Assembly (NCBI RefSeq): GCF_021018895.1
Contig: NC_079384.1
Location: 16,213,140-16,277,139, forward strand
Reading direction: 5' to 3'
Length of the DNA stretch: 64,000 nucleotides
Source: Seriola aureovittata
Lineage: Eukaryota; Chordata; Actinopteri; Carangiformes; Carangidae
Part shown: piece by piece, positions 12,271 through 36,700 of the stretch
Layout of the letters: every line of letters starts with the position of its first letter
How positions within the stretch are numbered: the stretch's first letter is position 1
Notes under the pieces: model-generated
Databases searched by the model: none
What the model was told of the DNA's origin: nothing
Seen by the model: only the letters and a program-made list of their open reading frames with translations
Made by a program: the position numbers and the translations under genes

Positions 12271-14560
12271 CTATTAGTAGTAAAGTAGTAAATCTCAGTG
12301 TGTAGCTCAGTAAAAACCACACACTATATAAGACTTTAAGTTTATTCAGCTTAGAGACAAGTCCGCCCTGCTGCCTTTAAAATGTAAGTTAAATGAACTA
12401 AAGTTGAATAATTACTTCAAAGCTGTTTTATGAGTTTTGAGAAACAACTTCATTAAACTAAACATATTAAATCAAGTCAACTGTTTGCTCAAGCTCATCC
12501 AGGGACAAGAATCCGACTATTATATTTAATATCCCTCTTTATAATGTCACACAAAGCAAAGCTAAAATATCAATATAGTCTGTTACATATTACAATGATC
12601 CTATATATTATTACCATATAATGATTATTAGAGGAAAACTTAGGTTAATTAAAATAAAATGTTCCCAGTTATTTTATCAACAGTGTTTTAGTACTTCTAC
12701 ATTGTGGAAATATACTGTGCAGCTCATGTTTAGTGATGCTATACTGCCTTTATTCAACAGAGGGCGCAACAGTACAATTAAGCCTATATATTGTCGTTTT
12801 TTCCTGTCCCTTGTTGAAGTTTGAAGTTTTAGTATTGATAGCTAAATATCAGCTGTAAATCAGTGTATTTCCAGTATGTAGTTGTGCCAGTGATGGGAAG
12901 TACATTTAATCTAATATTGTCCTTCAGTACAATTTCCGTTCTTATGTTACTTTTCCAATCAGTACTTTTTACTTCACTACATTTACCTGACAGCTGAAGT
13001 TATTTTACAAATTAAGATTTCAGAAACAAAACATATGATGAGTTTAAAATATATATAGTCATAAACTAAACATCAGAATTTTAATATATATTGACGAGAG
13101 TAAAGGTGAAATTATGATATTAATGGCTGCTTTAATCATTATATTTATCATGTATTTCGTTCAGTTGAATTTGACACGTCCTATTTGTAATTTTTTTTTC
13201 CTTTATTTTCACTTTCCTCATTTCTTGTGACTTGGTTATGTGTGTTTTTTTCTGTTTGAGAAGAATAATATGGCAAAAAAAGTAACAATAAATCTATAAT
13301 ATAAAAAAATGGAAACCAAGATTAAAATAATTCAAATAACTACATACATACAGCAGAATTATACACATTAATGCATCAGATAATATATATCACTGAGAGG
13401 GGTCAAGCCATTAAGTAGGGTATATTTACCTGCCAATACTTTTGTACTGAAGTAGGATTTTGAATGCAGGAGTCTAAAATATCAGCTTTGAAATACCTTT
13501 TTTGACTTCATTCCATCTTTGTGCAACACATTTTTTTCTAAAACAAACAAGTAAACAAACTGTTGGTATTATCAATTGCCTCACTGTTCCAGATTGATCT
13601 ATAAGTGTGGGGGTGATGGGTTGGAGTTGCTGGACAGTTCACAAGCTGTGAGTGTGTGATTAAACCTTTTTTTTTAGCTGTGTTGTGAGACAGAAACTGA
13701 AGACAGAACAGGGAACATAACGTCCTCACAAGTCAGCAAAAGCAACAACATCAGCACGCCTCAAAACTGTGCTGCCTTTAAGTACTGCTCGTAAACTAGC
13801 AATACCACTGTTGATGGAACTTGATTAGCAAGCAAAGCTAAGGTGCAGGTCTCAATTTATTAATGTATCATACATCATATAGGTTGGCTTGAAGAAAATA
13901 CAGGAAATTAACTCGGTCGGTTGAGTAATATGAATGACAACAGAAAAATAAAAATAAACTGGGGAACAAACAAATACAGAAACAATAGGCCTACCTCTGA
14001 CATTGTCAGAAGTAGGGAAACAGGGTGTGCAGGTAAGAACCAGAGGAGAGCCTGTGTATGGACTTCCCGCATATGGTGATTTGCTAATGATCATTAAGGA
14101 AACCCTCCATTTTTTGTTTAAATGGATAACAAAAAACATGATGGCTGCAGCGAACCCAACCCTAGTTCTGTGTAAACTACTCCTCATCACACCGGTCTCC
14201 AAACAAACCCAGACCTCAGCGAAGCAGGTAACTTCGCCATATTCAGATATGGGGCTAGAACGTTGACATTGACTTTGGGCACTGAAAACAAAACCTGAAA
14301 TGAAGAAGTAAACAATGGTATTGAAAAACTTGTATTTCAAAAAGTTGTGTTGGAATTGAAATAAGTATTTTCACTGAACAAAAAGGTTCCACTGAAAAAT
14401 AAAACACTTATTTTATTTCGATATTGACTGCATTATGTTGTGTTTTCAAATGTCAATCGTCATTTTTTTTTATGGCATAGAATGAACAAATATTAAATAC
14501 TCGTAAAAAGTAGTTGACACATTTACGGTATTTCTGGTGAAACTTAAAGGCACCACGGGT
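12271..14560. other. Intergenic region between the interferon cluster and PLEKHM1
   Basis: No gene recognised. 12483-12740 is a diverged copy of the interferon A 5' flank (about 2243-2425, same orientation). 12880-13470 carries a common fish interspersed repeat, recognised by its ends 'agtgatgggaagtacattta' and 'acttttgtactgaagtagga'. The open frames at 13852-14340 (minus) and 14003-14266 (plus) overlap, resemble nothing I know and have no splice context. The remainder is AT-rich. Confidence 0.6.
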
Positions 14561-14569
14561 CTAATCAAG

Positions 14570-14584
14570 TTCCCATGATGCATT
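14570..14584 (+). promoter_or_regulatory. ZNF143/STAF-like motif in the PLEKHM1 promoter
   Basis: TTCCCATGATGCATT resembles the CCCA-N-AATGC core of ZNF143-type sites found near transcription starts. It lies about 200 bases before the end of the first noncoding exon. One core position differs from consensus, so this is a tentative call. Confidence 0.4.
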
Positions 14585-14677
14585 TTCGTTCAGCTGGACG
14601 CTCGCGACACTTCTTGACAGAACAAATCTTTAGTTAACGCTAATTTCTGTGCGTTTTTCGACATTTTAACTGGAGCA

Positions 14678-14773
14678 ATGGAGAGCGACTGCACGAATGA
14701 CTGACTAGCCGACTGAGTTCACAGTCATTTACGGAGGATACGCTGCTGTCTTTGGACCTTAATGCCAAGTTAA
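14678..14773 (+). other. plekhm1: Noncoding first exon of PLEKHM1 with upstream ORFs
   Basis: The exon has a clear donor at 14786/14787 (TTTCG|GTAAGG). It contains two short upstream frames: 14678-14704 (eight codons) and 14762-14773 (three codons). A third, 16247-16258, lies in the leader of exon 2. The transcription start is not determined, but the GC-richer region from about 14590 fits. Confidence 0.55.
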
Positions 14774-16275
14774 TCGAGCTGTTTCGGTAAGGAGGCTAGC
14801 TGTGTAGCTGTGTGTTAACGATCGCTGCTAACACCACACACGGGTTGATCTCGGTTTAAACCCTTAAATGCTGAACAAGCCGCGGTTTACACAGCTTGCT
14901 TTAGTTTTCTTTTTTTCTAATAATTACTATGTCTCGACTTGGTGTCGTCACACGCCCAGATCAAAGGCTAACATTAAAAGTGGCAACTTGCTGTTAGTTA
15001 ATGCAAGACTGTTGTAAAGATTAGAAAGGAGTGTACTGTAGCGTTAGCTGTTTTAAGCATGAAACGGTCACAATACGCAAATAAACTGATTGTAACGCTA
15101 CTTTACGGATTATACCCCTCCTGTCTGTCTGCTGTTTAAGTGATCTATTTTTGACAGTAGCTTGGCACGAAAGGTACAAAAGGCTGTGTGGCAGGCAACC
15201 TTAAGTGGCCTTTAACTTTCTTTATGATCGTTTACTTTAAATGCCAATATAGCCGAATACACAGCAGAGGTGTTGTCAATAACCTGAACTAATGTCGATG
15301 TGAATGTTTGTCAGACAACACTCCGATTACAGATTCGCTATTTTATCACTGCACTCCGCAGTGTCATTTGGCTGCTCATAAACATTACATGTAGCGCATA
15401 CAACGAAACGAGCGTGTTTAAATCACGTTTTCGTACTCGCTTAGTTGACTGACATCAAAAAAACGAAAAATGTGTAAATGAGAACAACTATATTGTGAAT
15501 TCAACTGCATTAAAACACAGTGTGGGTGAGCACAGAGAGCAGGAAGAGACAGAACGTAGGTTGTTTGTGTAACCTTGGTGGACGCTGTGTTGCAGCAAAG
15601 AATAAAACTTTTCCTGTCATTTTTATTTTTTGACACCATGTCCAGACCATGAAATATTGAGTTGTTCAGCTGGGCTCTCTGTCTCAGCCCTTACTAGAGG
15701 CAGTTTAGTTGTTTGCTTAGTGAAATGAGAGCAAAGAAAAAGCGATTTAGCTCTTTTCATGTTGTTCAGTCGTTTCAGTGTGGACAGAGCTTAATTACCT
15801 GGCTGTGATTGTATCAGTTTATGGGTCTCACGTTGTTTGGACCCTGATTTCTTCTTTTTTTTTCTGATTGGGGAAGTTAGTTGTTAAGCTTCTGTAGCTA
15901 CTTCCCTGCAGACACCCTCTTTATAATCAGCACCTCACATGACTCACTCAGAAGCGGTTACACACTGAAACCTTGAAATTGCAGATATGTCACAGAATAC
16001 AGTCTTGTGATGAAGAATGTAATGATAGCTTGATGGAAAATATGCTGCTACCCTGAAGTCAGGAAGAAGGAGAAGAAGAAATCGTTTCCATCATCACATG
16101 TCTTGTTGGTCTGCCTGAGCACGCAAGCTTGCATTACTTGTTTATCCATTATTTGTGTAAAATGTCATTCCAACAGGGAAGGGGGGCTCAGTAGAGACAA
16201 GTGTTTTGCAAATGTCAAAGACATTGTTTTTATGTTGCAGTGTGCCATGTGGGAGTAAAGCGTCCCAGGAGTGCC

Positions 16276-28382
<12,107 letters not shown>

Positions 28383-28901
28383 GGCCAGGCAGCAAGACGG
28401 CGATGAGGGAAGGGGAGAGAAAAATAATGGAAAACAAAAAACAAAATCTAGCTTTTACATGAAGTAACCTCAAGTGCAATTATGAGCGCAATTAACCTGC
28501 ACTAACTGACCATAAAACTGAAGACGAACGTGTAGGAGCCACAGTGCTACAGTAGCTAGACTCTTGCGCTAATTTAGAGGTGCGTCGAGCCCCGTGATGC
28601 TGACACATTGCAGCCAAATGTTACTGACTTCAATACCTCTCTGAATTCTGATTCAGCCACGGCATCAAAAAGGAAGGACAGGACACCGGTGACGGTTGCT
28701 GCCAAGAAGTGGATCCAATACATTTTCATGTTGTGGGTTTTTTTTTTTTCTTTTTTACTTTGTTTCTTATTGTGACAGATACATTCTTAAGCATCATGTT
28801 TACCAGAAATGCTCTATCCTGCATTTTTCTTGGATGCACAAAGAAAAGTGGCATATTTAAATGTAACACAGCAGTGAGACTGGGTACTGTACACGCAGAA
28901 T

Positions 28902-28907
28902 AATAAA
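28902..28907 (+). promoter_or_regulatory. plekhm1: Poly(A) signal of PLEKHM1
   Basis: AATAAA about 520 bases after the stop codon. A second candidate at 29666-29676 (overlapping AATAAA copies) would give a 1.3-kb 3' UTR. Confidence 0.55.
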
Positions 28908-28909
28908 AA

Positions 28910-30500
28910 CAGCACTTGAAATGTTCTAATTAACACATTTTGATTGTGCCTTCGTTTTAATTTAAGCTTTACACTATGTTCCTCTTGGTTTGTCCCTTTG
29001 ACAGGGCCAAAAAGCATCACATAGGCTGTTTTTTTTTCTTTTATTAAATTTCCAGAACCATAAGGTGAAATTACACTGATTGATACAGATGCTCCTATTT
29101 GTAGAAATCTGTCACCAAGAAGACTTTGTGGAATGTTTCTTGTGGTATATAACTCAAGTTTATTTAAACTTACAATCAGGCATTGGTGTGTATGATTTAA
29201 GATCCAGCTTTGTTTTCCTAAAGGTTCAGAGGGAGTAAATAAATTATAAGCATGTTGGTGCAAATTAAGATTTTTTTGGGGTGGTTATTATTGGATTTCA
29301 CAATGATTCTGAAGTCAAAACATATTTTGCACATTTGCACTTAGCTATGACTGTTATGGATATTTCAGTTGTAATATCCTCCAGCATGTGAAATTACCCC
29401 TAAACTAAGCAAGAAACCCACGTTTCATTTTCACCTCTTCAATATTTCACTCTGTAGAGTTGAACTCTATTTGAGATTCATTTGTGCAGAGAACAAAAAA
29501 AGAAAACCACTGAAGGTTTACTTATCAATTCATTTTGATATATGCAGAACATATCACTTGCAAGTGGCAAGTACAGAATACTGCAGTACTGTTATTCCTG
29601 GTTTGGTTTGTTTTTTTTCATTGTCATCTCATTTAGTATGTATAACGTATAAATGAACATTATACAATAAAATAAATGTCAGTGTCACATTGTGTTCTCT
29701 TTTGTTTAGGACAGTTTTAGACTAAAGCTGAACTGGATTATAGATCATTACTGTGAATTTCATGGATGTGACATTTTCTCTTTGGTATTAATGCTTTTCA
29801 TGCTCTTATTTTTTTGTTCTAGTAGGTGGCTCAGACAAAAGGCTGCCAGCATGCTAGTTCACTTAGTGTGGGCTAGATAGGTAGATGGAAGTGTAGGCTG
29901 TGTTGATTGCTGAGATGAGGTAGGTCATTATCACAAAACTGCCACAAAAACACACAAAAGTCCCACAAAATGACTAAAGAGACAGAATATGTCCACAAAA
30001 AGAAGCTAAATGACCATAAAGAGACACAAAGGGTGGGGGGTTGCTTGTTATTGGGACATTTAACTAGTAAGCAGGAAAAACACAGGTGCAACTAATCACG
30101 TCTAATCACATTACACTGCTCCCTTGCTCAACACCAAAGCCCTGGAACTGTCTCATCGTTAATATGGTTATAAGTTTCACCTGTTTGTGTTTAACTTAAT
30201 TTTATTGGTGTGATTCAATTTTACTTCATTAGATTCAAACTGCAGAAGTTAAAAAGAGTAGAAATATAGTTATATAAAAGCCTATGGGTGAAATTTTAAC
30301 TTCATTATAAAGCGAATCAACCAACAAACACATGAAGTTGTTCACATGCTCCGACAGTCAATAATACTTTAAATTAAAGATTTTATAGAAGTGTGCCACT
30401 TGTTTGATGTTTAACAAGTTGAAATGGTGACACACACACACCCCCCCCCCCCTCCCTTAGAGCACTATAATTTGCTGATAGAAGTAAACTCGCCTAACAA
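28910..30500. other. Region between PLEKHM1 and the KLHDC1-like gene
   Basis: The first part may be PLEKHM1 3' UTR up to the signal near 29670. 29934-30030 is a degenerate minisatellite built from 'cacaaaa' and 'gactaaagagacac' units of a type common in fish. No gene seen. Confidence 0.55.
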
Positions 30501-30698
30501 AGAGGATCACGGTAATGGGAGGAGTAAACAAGGACAACAAGCCTGAAAAACACGTTTCACAAGGCGCCCAGTTCAGTCGGCTTCTCTCACTGCGGCTGGA
30601 GCGGCAGATTAAGTCTCTACTCTCCACCACCACCAGCTCCACCAGCTCCACCAGCAGCCTCACATTCCTGATTCCTGTGAGCGTCCGCTACCCCCCCG

Positions 30699-30735
30699 CT
30701 CCGCTCCACTCCACTCCACTCCACTCCACTCTACT
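30699..30735. repeat. (CCACT)n repeat just upstream of the KLHDC1-like start
   Basis: About six pentamer units, 80 bases before the chosen start codon, probably in the 5' UTR or promoter. Confidence 0.9.
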
Positions 30736-30814
30736 CAACGCTGGTAACCATTTTACTTGTTTTTATTTGAGCCGTGAGTCAGACAGTCAGAGAGTCCGGG
30801 GACGGGGGCGAGGG

Positions 30815-33710
30815 ATGGATGCTACCGAGGGAGACGCACCGGTGAACCCGCAGGAGAGGAGCAGCCACACGGCGTTCATAGACAATAACACTCTGTATGT
30901 GTGGGGAGGCTACCAGGTAAGAGACGTCAGGTACCTGCGCGAGGAGCCACGTCACGAGTTAAACAAGCTATTTAAAGTCTCCATTGTGGGAATTTCATGT
31001 TACTCCAAATAATCATTTAACGCTCATATTAGGAAATGAACTATGTTCTACTTATCTCAGCTGCCACTTTATTAGGTACACCTGACCTCAACCAGTGCAG
31101 TGCAATAAAAACTCTTAAGAGGTGTTGATTCAACTTTATGGTTGAATTAAATGGCATTATACTAAAGATGTGCATTTTGTTGCCCCTTTATTGATATAAG
31201 TGTGGTGGACAAAATAAAGGCACCTCAGCCTTCAAAGCAGCCATAAAATTGAACAAACACCCTTTTTAAATCAGTTTGAATTACAACTGAATATTATGTA
31301 ACCTTCATGAAAATACAATTTATTACAGGGCTGTTGTATTATACTGCTTTGGTAGGTGTTTCTAATAAACTAGCAGCTGCATGTGGAGACCAATGTTAAC
31401 CTAGAAAACATGCAGGAACATTCTCAAAAACAACTTGTGACCGGATCCGTCTGTGAAACCTTCACTTAAGGAACATGTTTCGACAAGAAAATGTGTCTCG
31501 CACTATATCTTGTTGCATCCTGGTTGTTGCTATAGGTACCATATCAAAAGATGCATATGAACATGAACAGTAAAGCAATATTTTGATATTTCGGGTGTCA
31601 GTTTTTAACCTGGAATCGTGCCACTCTTGCAACATCTCTGGTGTCTTTGTTCAGCAGATAAAGGCACAAGTACACTGTGTTTTCATACGTGACTTTATCT
31701 CCATGTTCCCTCACAGGTGGTCGCTCGAGAGGATGTCATGTTGCCCAGCGATGAGATATGGCTCTGCGATTTAGACAGCGGGGCATGGTAAGATAGAAAT
31801 GCGGCTGTTTTTATCAGCTGAGATGAACACTGTCACCCTGACCCTGAACCTGTGGATGTAGGCCTAAGAGTGTGTGTGTTTCTTCTGATAAAATTAGTTC
31901 TTTAATGGTACAAACAAGATACGGTGACCACAGACTTGATTTAAAAACAAATAGGGTTAAAGAGAGAACGCCTTGTTTTGCAGGCTCATTCATGTGCTAA
32001 CAGCTCCTGTGTTTGTTTGCTGAGACCAAAGCCACTCCCAATTTTTTATTGTTTTACATTTCCACGTGTGTTTTATATTTACAAGTGTTCAGTTCGCTCT
32101 CTCTTACCACCCTTCTTCTTTTCTGCGTGACAGGGAGCGGAGGGAAATCACAGGAGACATTCCCCCGAACTTAGAAGGCTTCTGCGGCTCCCATGTCAAT
32201 GGCACACTCTACATTTTTGCGGGATGCGACCCCGTCGGATACACCAACCAGGTGAGTTACCGTGGACAACAAGTCATGTTGTGTTGTTTGTTTAAAGCAG
32301 CTGACTCCAGCTTCGCCTCGAGTGTTGTCATGACAGTGGAGTCACAGAGCTGTGTATCCGGTTTTTGCTGAAAGATAACAATATATTGTGAACATGATAC
32401 ATCGGGAGCGCCTGGAGGAAGTTTGATTACATTTGGCACAAATGTTCATTTTGACTCAAGGATGAACTGATTAGTTTTTTGTGGTCAAAGGTCAAGGTAA
32501 GTGTGACCTCACAAGACAACTCAAGAATTCATACAATAATTATGAACAAAATTTAACACAAATGTCTAATAGGATGACATTTTTTATTATTTTTTTTATA
32601 TATATATCTCCAAAAGGTCAACTGTGTCACTGTGACATCATATTGTTCTTAACATACACTTAATACCATCTATTATCCATATCGCTTATCCTTTATGGAC
32701 GCGAGCCAATCCCAGCTGACATCATGCGAGGGTGGGGACACTTAATACCTCTTCTCTACATACTGTATGAGTCCGGACAGACATGGATGTAAACTGCAAC
32801 TTGACTGCATTTAGTTGTATATTTTTCTTGTACTACACAAAATGTACAAGGATATATTTAATTTATGGCTACATGGACGAGAAACAGCGTTGCAGCTTGG
32901 GAAATGGGCTAAAATCACTTTTATCCTTGTCTCAAGGGATGTTGGTATCGAATCGTCCACCACTTTGGTCCAAACTGCACAAAAACCAGTGCGTCCTGCT
33001 GCTATTAATTGCCACCAAACTGCAACTTGTCTGCACGATCATTGCTGATAACAATTCAAAGTGAATACATGAAGGACTTTGAACTATTGCAATGTCCTCT
33101 TTAGAATAAAAATGTCCCTTTTTTCTTTTTTATATTTAACCTTTATGGCTCTTGAGGTACGTGATCTCTTTTGTAGGAGACCTGGGAGGCGTAAAGAAAT
33201 GAGCTTGACCCACTGAAAACAGTTATAATCTTCATAAAACATGGCTTGAATGCCTGGTATGAAGGCAGTGTTTTCAAATGGAGCTCATACCAGACTCTGT
33301 GGACACTGGAGATAATCCAGCTTGATCATCTGGCCTGATAAATGTTTGAAACATGTGAAAGCATGTGACAGACAGGAAGTTGAATGAATGAATGAATGAA
33401 TGTTCTTAGTCTTCAGTGCAGTCCATCTGATGAACACATAAATTACAGTGAGTTTGTGATCCAGCATTCAGAGTAAAACACAGAGACTGGTACACACTAC
33501 TTGAGCTTTTCTCTCATAGGGTTTTTATATAAAGCTTATTTGATTATATGATTCTCCATTAGATGATCTGAGGAATTTAACTCTCCTGTTTGTAGATGTT
33601 CAGTGTTGACCTCACAGGGCCGTGCTGCTCATGGAAGAAAATGACTGACACCAAGGGAACGACGCCGTCGCCACGAAACAAACACTCGTGCTGGGTACAC
33701 AGAGACAGGT

Positions 33711-33746
<36 letters not shown>

Positions 33747-36700
33747 AAATCCTGACTCCACACCGCTCCACACAAACTGCCCATGAAGAACCAGCTGAGG
33801 CTTCCAGCAGCTGTTCACACCCTCAACATGGCCGTCTCTTCCCCCTGAAGAACTAATCATTGTGCATTTTAATTTCACATTCACAAAAGTAATTTAACAG
33901 CTAAAACATATGTTTTGGAATTTAAATAATGCTCATATTCATTTTTTTTTATTTGCTCTACAGCTTCCATAGTTTCACATGTGAATTAATGAAGGAATCC
34001 TTTTGTGTTGGTGCAGATTAATCTACTTTGGTGGATATGGATGTAAAACCATTGGGGAGGTGCGAAACACATCATCGTCAAGCTTCGTCGTGGAGGAGAT
34101 GTCCTGGGTAAATAATAATGATAATGATACAGAACAACAGCAGCTGGATACAATATTACTTATTGAGTGTTTTATGAAACAGAATTGTTCTATAAATCTG
34201 AGAACAAGTATCTCTGAGCAAGACCAACCACTGTGACCAAAACGTGAGGTGATAATCATCAGTTATTATGAGATGTGATGATTTAATTTATATTGTACAA
34301 CTCAAAACCATGAACGCATTAAGATTTTGATTTTTCCTTTCTTTTTTTTCTTTTGTTTTTCTTTTTGTTTAAGACAACAATTGGAGACACGTTATTCAGG
34401 TGCTGGGGCTGGAACAATGAAGTCAATGTTTTTGACACACACACTGCTACGTGGAGCATGCCAGAGACTCGAGTGAGTAAAACAAAACAAGAGTCTAATA
34501 TCTATCTAATTTATCTACTTTTTTCTTTATTTTATTCCCTTGAGCTTTTACTTTCAAACAATAACAATACAGACTGACGATCTTGGACTTTTTTTTTATA
34601 TGATGGCCACATGAATTTGATGACATTTACCAGATGTGTTTATGGTGTAAATGTGGTTTGACTTTGTTTGTATGTGCAGGGTCCGGCTCCTGGCCCCAGA
34701 GGCTGCCATGCCAGCGCCCTCCTGGGGAACAAAGGTTACATCTCTGGTGGTGTGGTGGGTTGAGAAGCTTATCTACACTGTAACCGTAAACACTAAATAG
34801 CCAAAAGTATGTGGACAAGTATGTAGCTTTGGTCGGGGGCTGTTTTTTGATAGTTTAACTCGGCCTTTCAGTTCCAATTAAGGGAAATCTTAATTCTGCA
34901 GCAAACTGTGACTTTTTTTTTTTCTTCCCAGACAATAGTGCGCTTCCATCTTTGTGGTAACAGTTTTGGGAGGCACTTTCCTGTTTCAACATCCCTTTCC
35001 TGTTGTGACGTGATGACAATGCCCTTGTGATCGAAGTCAGATCCTTAAAAAGTGGTTTTCTTTGAGTTTGGTGAGGGAGAACGTGACTGGCCTGCACAGA
35101 GCTCAGCTCAAACTGACTGTGAGCCAGGCCACATCCCCTAAGCTCATGTGGCTGATTTTTGAGCCGATACCTGTGGAAAGCGAGTGTCTGGACACTTTTG
35201 GCCATGTAGTGTATCTGTAAACAGGTTGCGGTCTGTTTACTATACGCACTTAAAACCTAAAATGGGAGTGTATGTGATTGTTTACAGGAGACAGCAGAGT
35301 TGGACCTGTTCTGCTTAGACCTGGAAACCTGGACCTGGACTCAATTGTAAAACTCTCTCTCTCTCACTCACTCACTCACTCACTCACTCACTCACACAAT
35401 AGATAGATTTCATTTCCACAGCTTTTCTTCCTCCAGTGATTTACTGACTGCCCTCCCCCCTCTCTGTGATATATATTACACCCCACCAGTGACATCTCCT
35501 CGTCCTGTTCACCCCTGGGGCGCTCCATGCACACCATGACGCCCATATCGGATCACGCACTCTTCGTGTACGGAGGTCTCGGCATAGACGGAAACACTCT
35601 CAGTAAGTCTCCGGCTACAGCACAAGTATCGGCCTCTTTAGTTTCTATGTTTAAGACTGCGTGCCCACCCCCCACCCCCACCCCCATCTGCCCTGCAAAA
35701 ATATGCACAGGGTTGAAGGACATGTCTTTTAATGCATCTCCAAGAAACAAAAGATATCGTCATCGTGAAGTGGTTTTGTTTTCCCAGAGATGTGAAAATC
35801 CTCCCTGTTTTGTTTAATCTCTACTTTATCCCTGACCTCTTCCCTCTAGACGACGCCTGGCAGTTTAACACGGTTAAAAGAGAGTGGACCAAGATGACAC
35901 ACCCACACAAGGACAAGCCCAGGTAGTTCATTCATGAGTGTCATAAATGTGTCTGGTCCAAAAGTAAAAAAACGATAAAATGATGCAAAGCCATGGTCGT
36001 CGTCCTCCTCCTCCTCAGGGTCTGTCACACCGCGTGCCTGGGAAACGACGACGATGTTGTTGTGTTCGGCGGAAGCAGTAACCTCTGCATCCTCATGGAC
36101 TCGGTATGTGATGGGAAAGCTTCTCAGTTTTCTTTCTTTTTCAGTTACCACTTTAATGAGCAATTTTGTAAATGCCTTTTTTTGTAATGGATTTAGCAAT
36201 TAACCTCTAACAGTACTTTAAATTATAGCTTTTATTTTACAAGTTTATTTTTAGTTCCATGGTGTTGCAGCATTACCCCCCCCCCTGTAGGATTCTGCAG
36301 CTTGGTGCCTTTTAAAGCCCGTTCCCTCTGTAATATTATGAATTGTATGTTTTCCTTGAGTGAACTAATTATAGACTAAAACTGTTACATAATAAAATCT
36401 TAAGTGGTTTAGGGGCTCAAAGGTTCACTTATGTGGTACTGTAATGACTTCACACATGGAACCAGCAACTGTTTACAAAGCCGTCGGTGAGGTCGGAGCA
36501 GGACACGTGTGCACACGAACATGTTCAGATGAAGGGTGTGAAAATGTTGCCGCGCTGAGAAATAATCTCAAATCAATCAAGATCCCCATAATCTGAAAAA
36601 AGACTCGGTTCCTATAGCCATGCTAGTGACATCACAACGCAAACATGCTGTGGTCTAGAGGGTGTAATATTGATGTCTAATCAATCACAGCAATCAATTC

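Noticed and set aside
13852..14340. 162-codon minus-strand frame
   Set aside because: No recognisable domain, overlaps an open plus-strand frame, and lies in AT-rich DNA next to repeats.
28814..29263. 149-codon minus-strand frame antisense to the PLEKHM1 3' UTR
   Set aside because: No known motif and it overlaps the 3' UTR; AT-rich chance frame.
29934..30030. Possible CRISPR-like repeat pattern
   Set aside because: Units are degenerate and without spacers; this is a eukaryotic minisatellite of a type common in fish.
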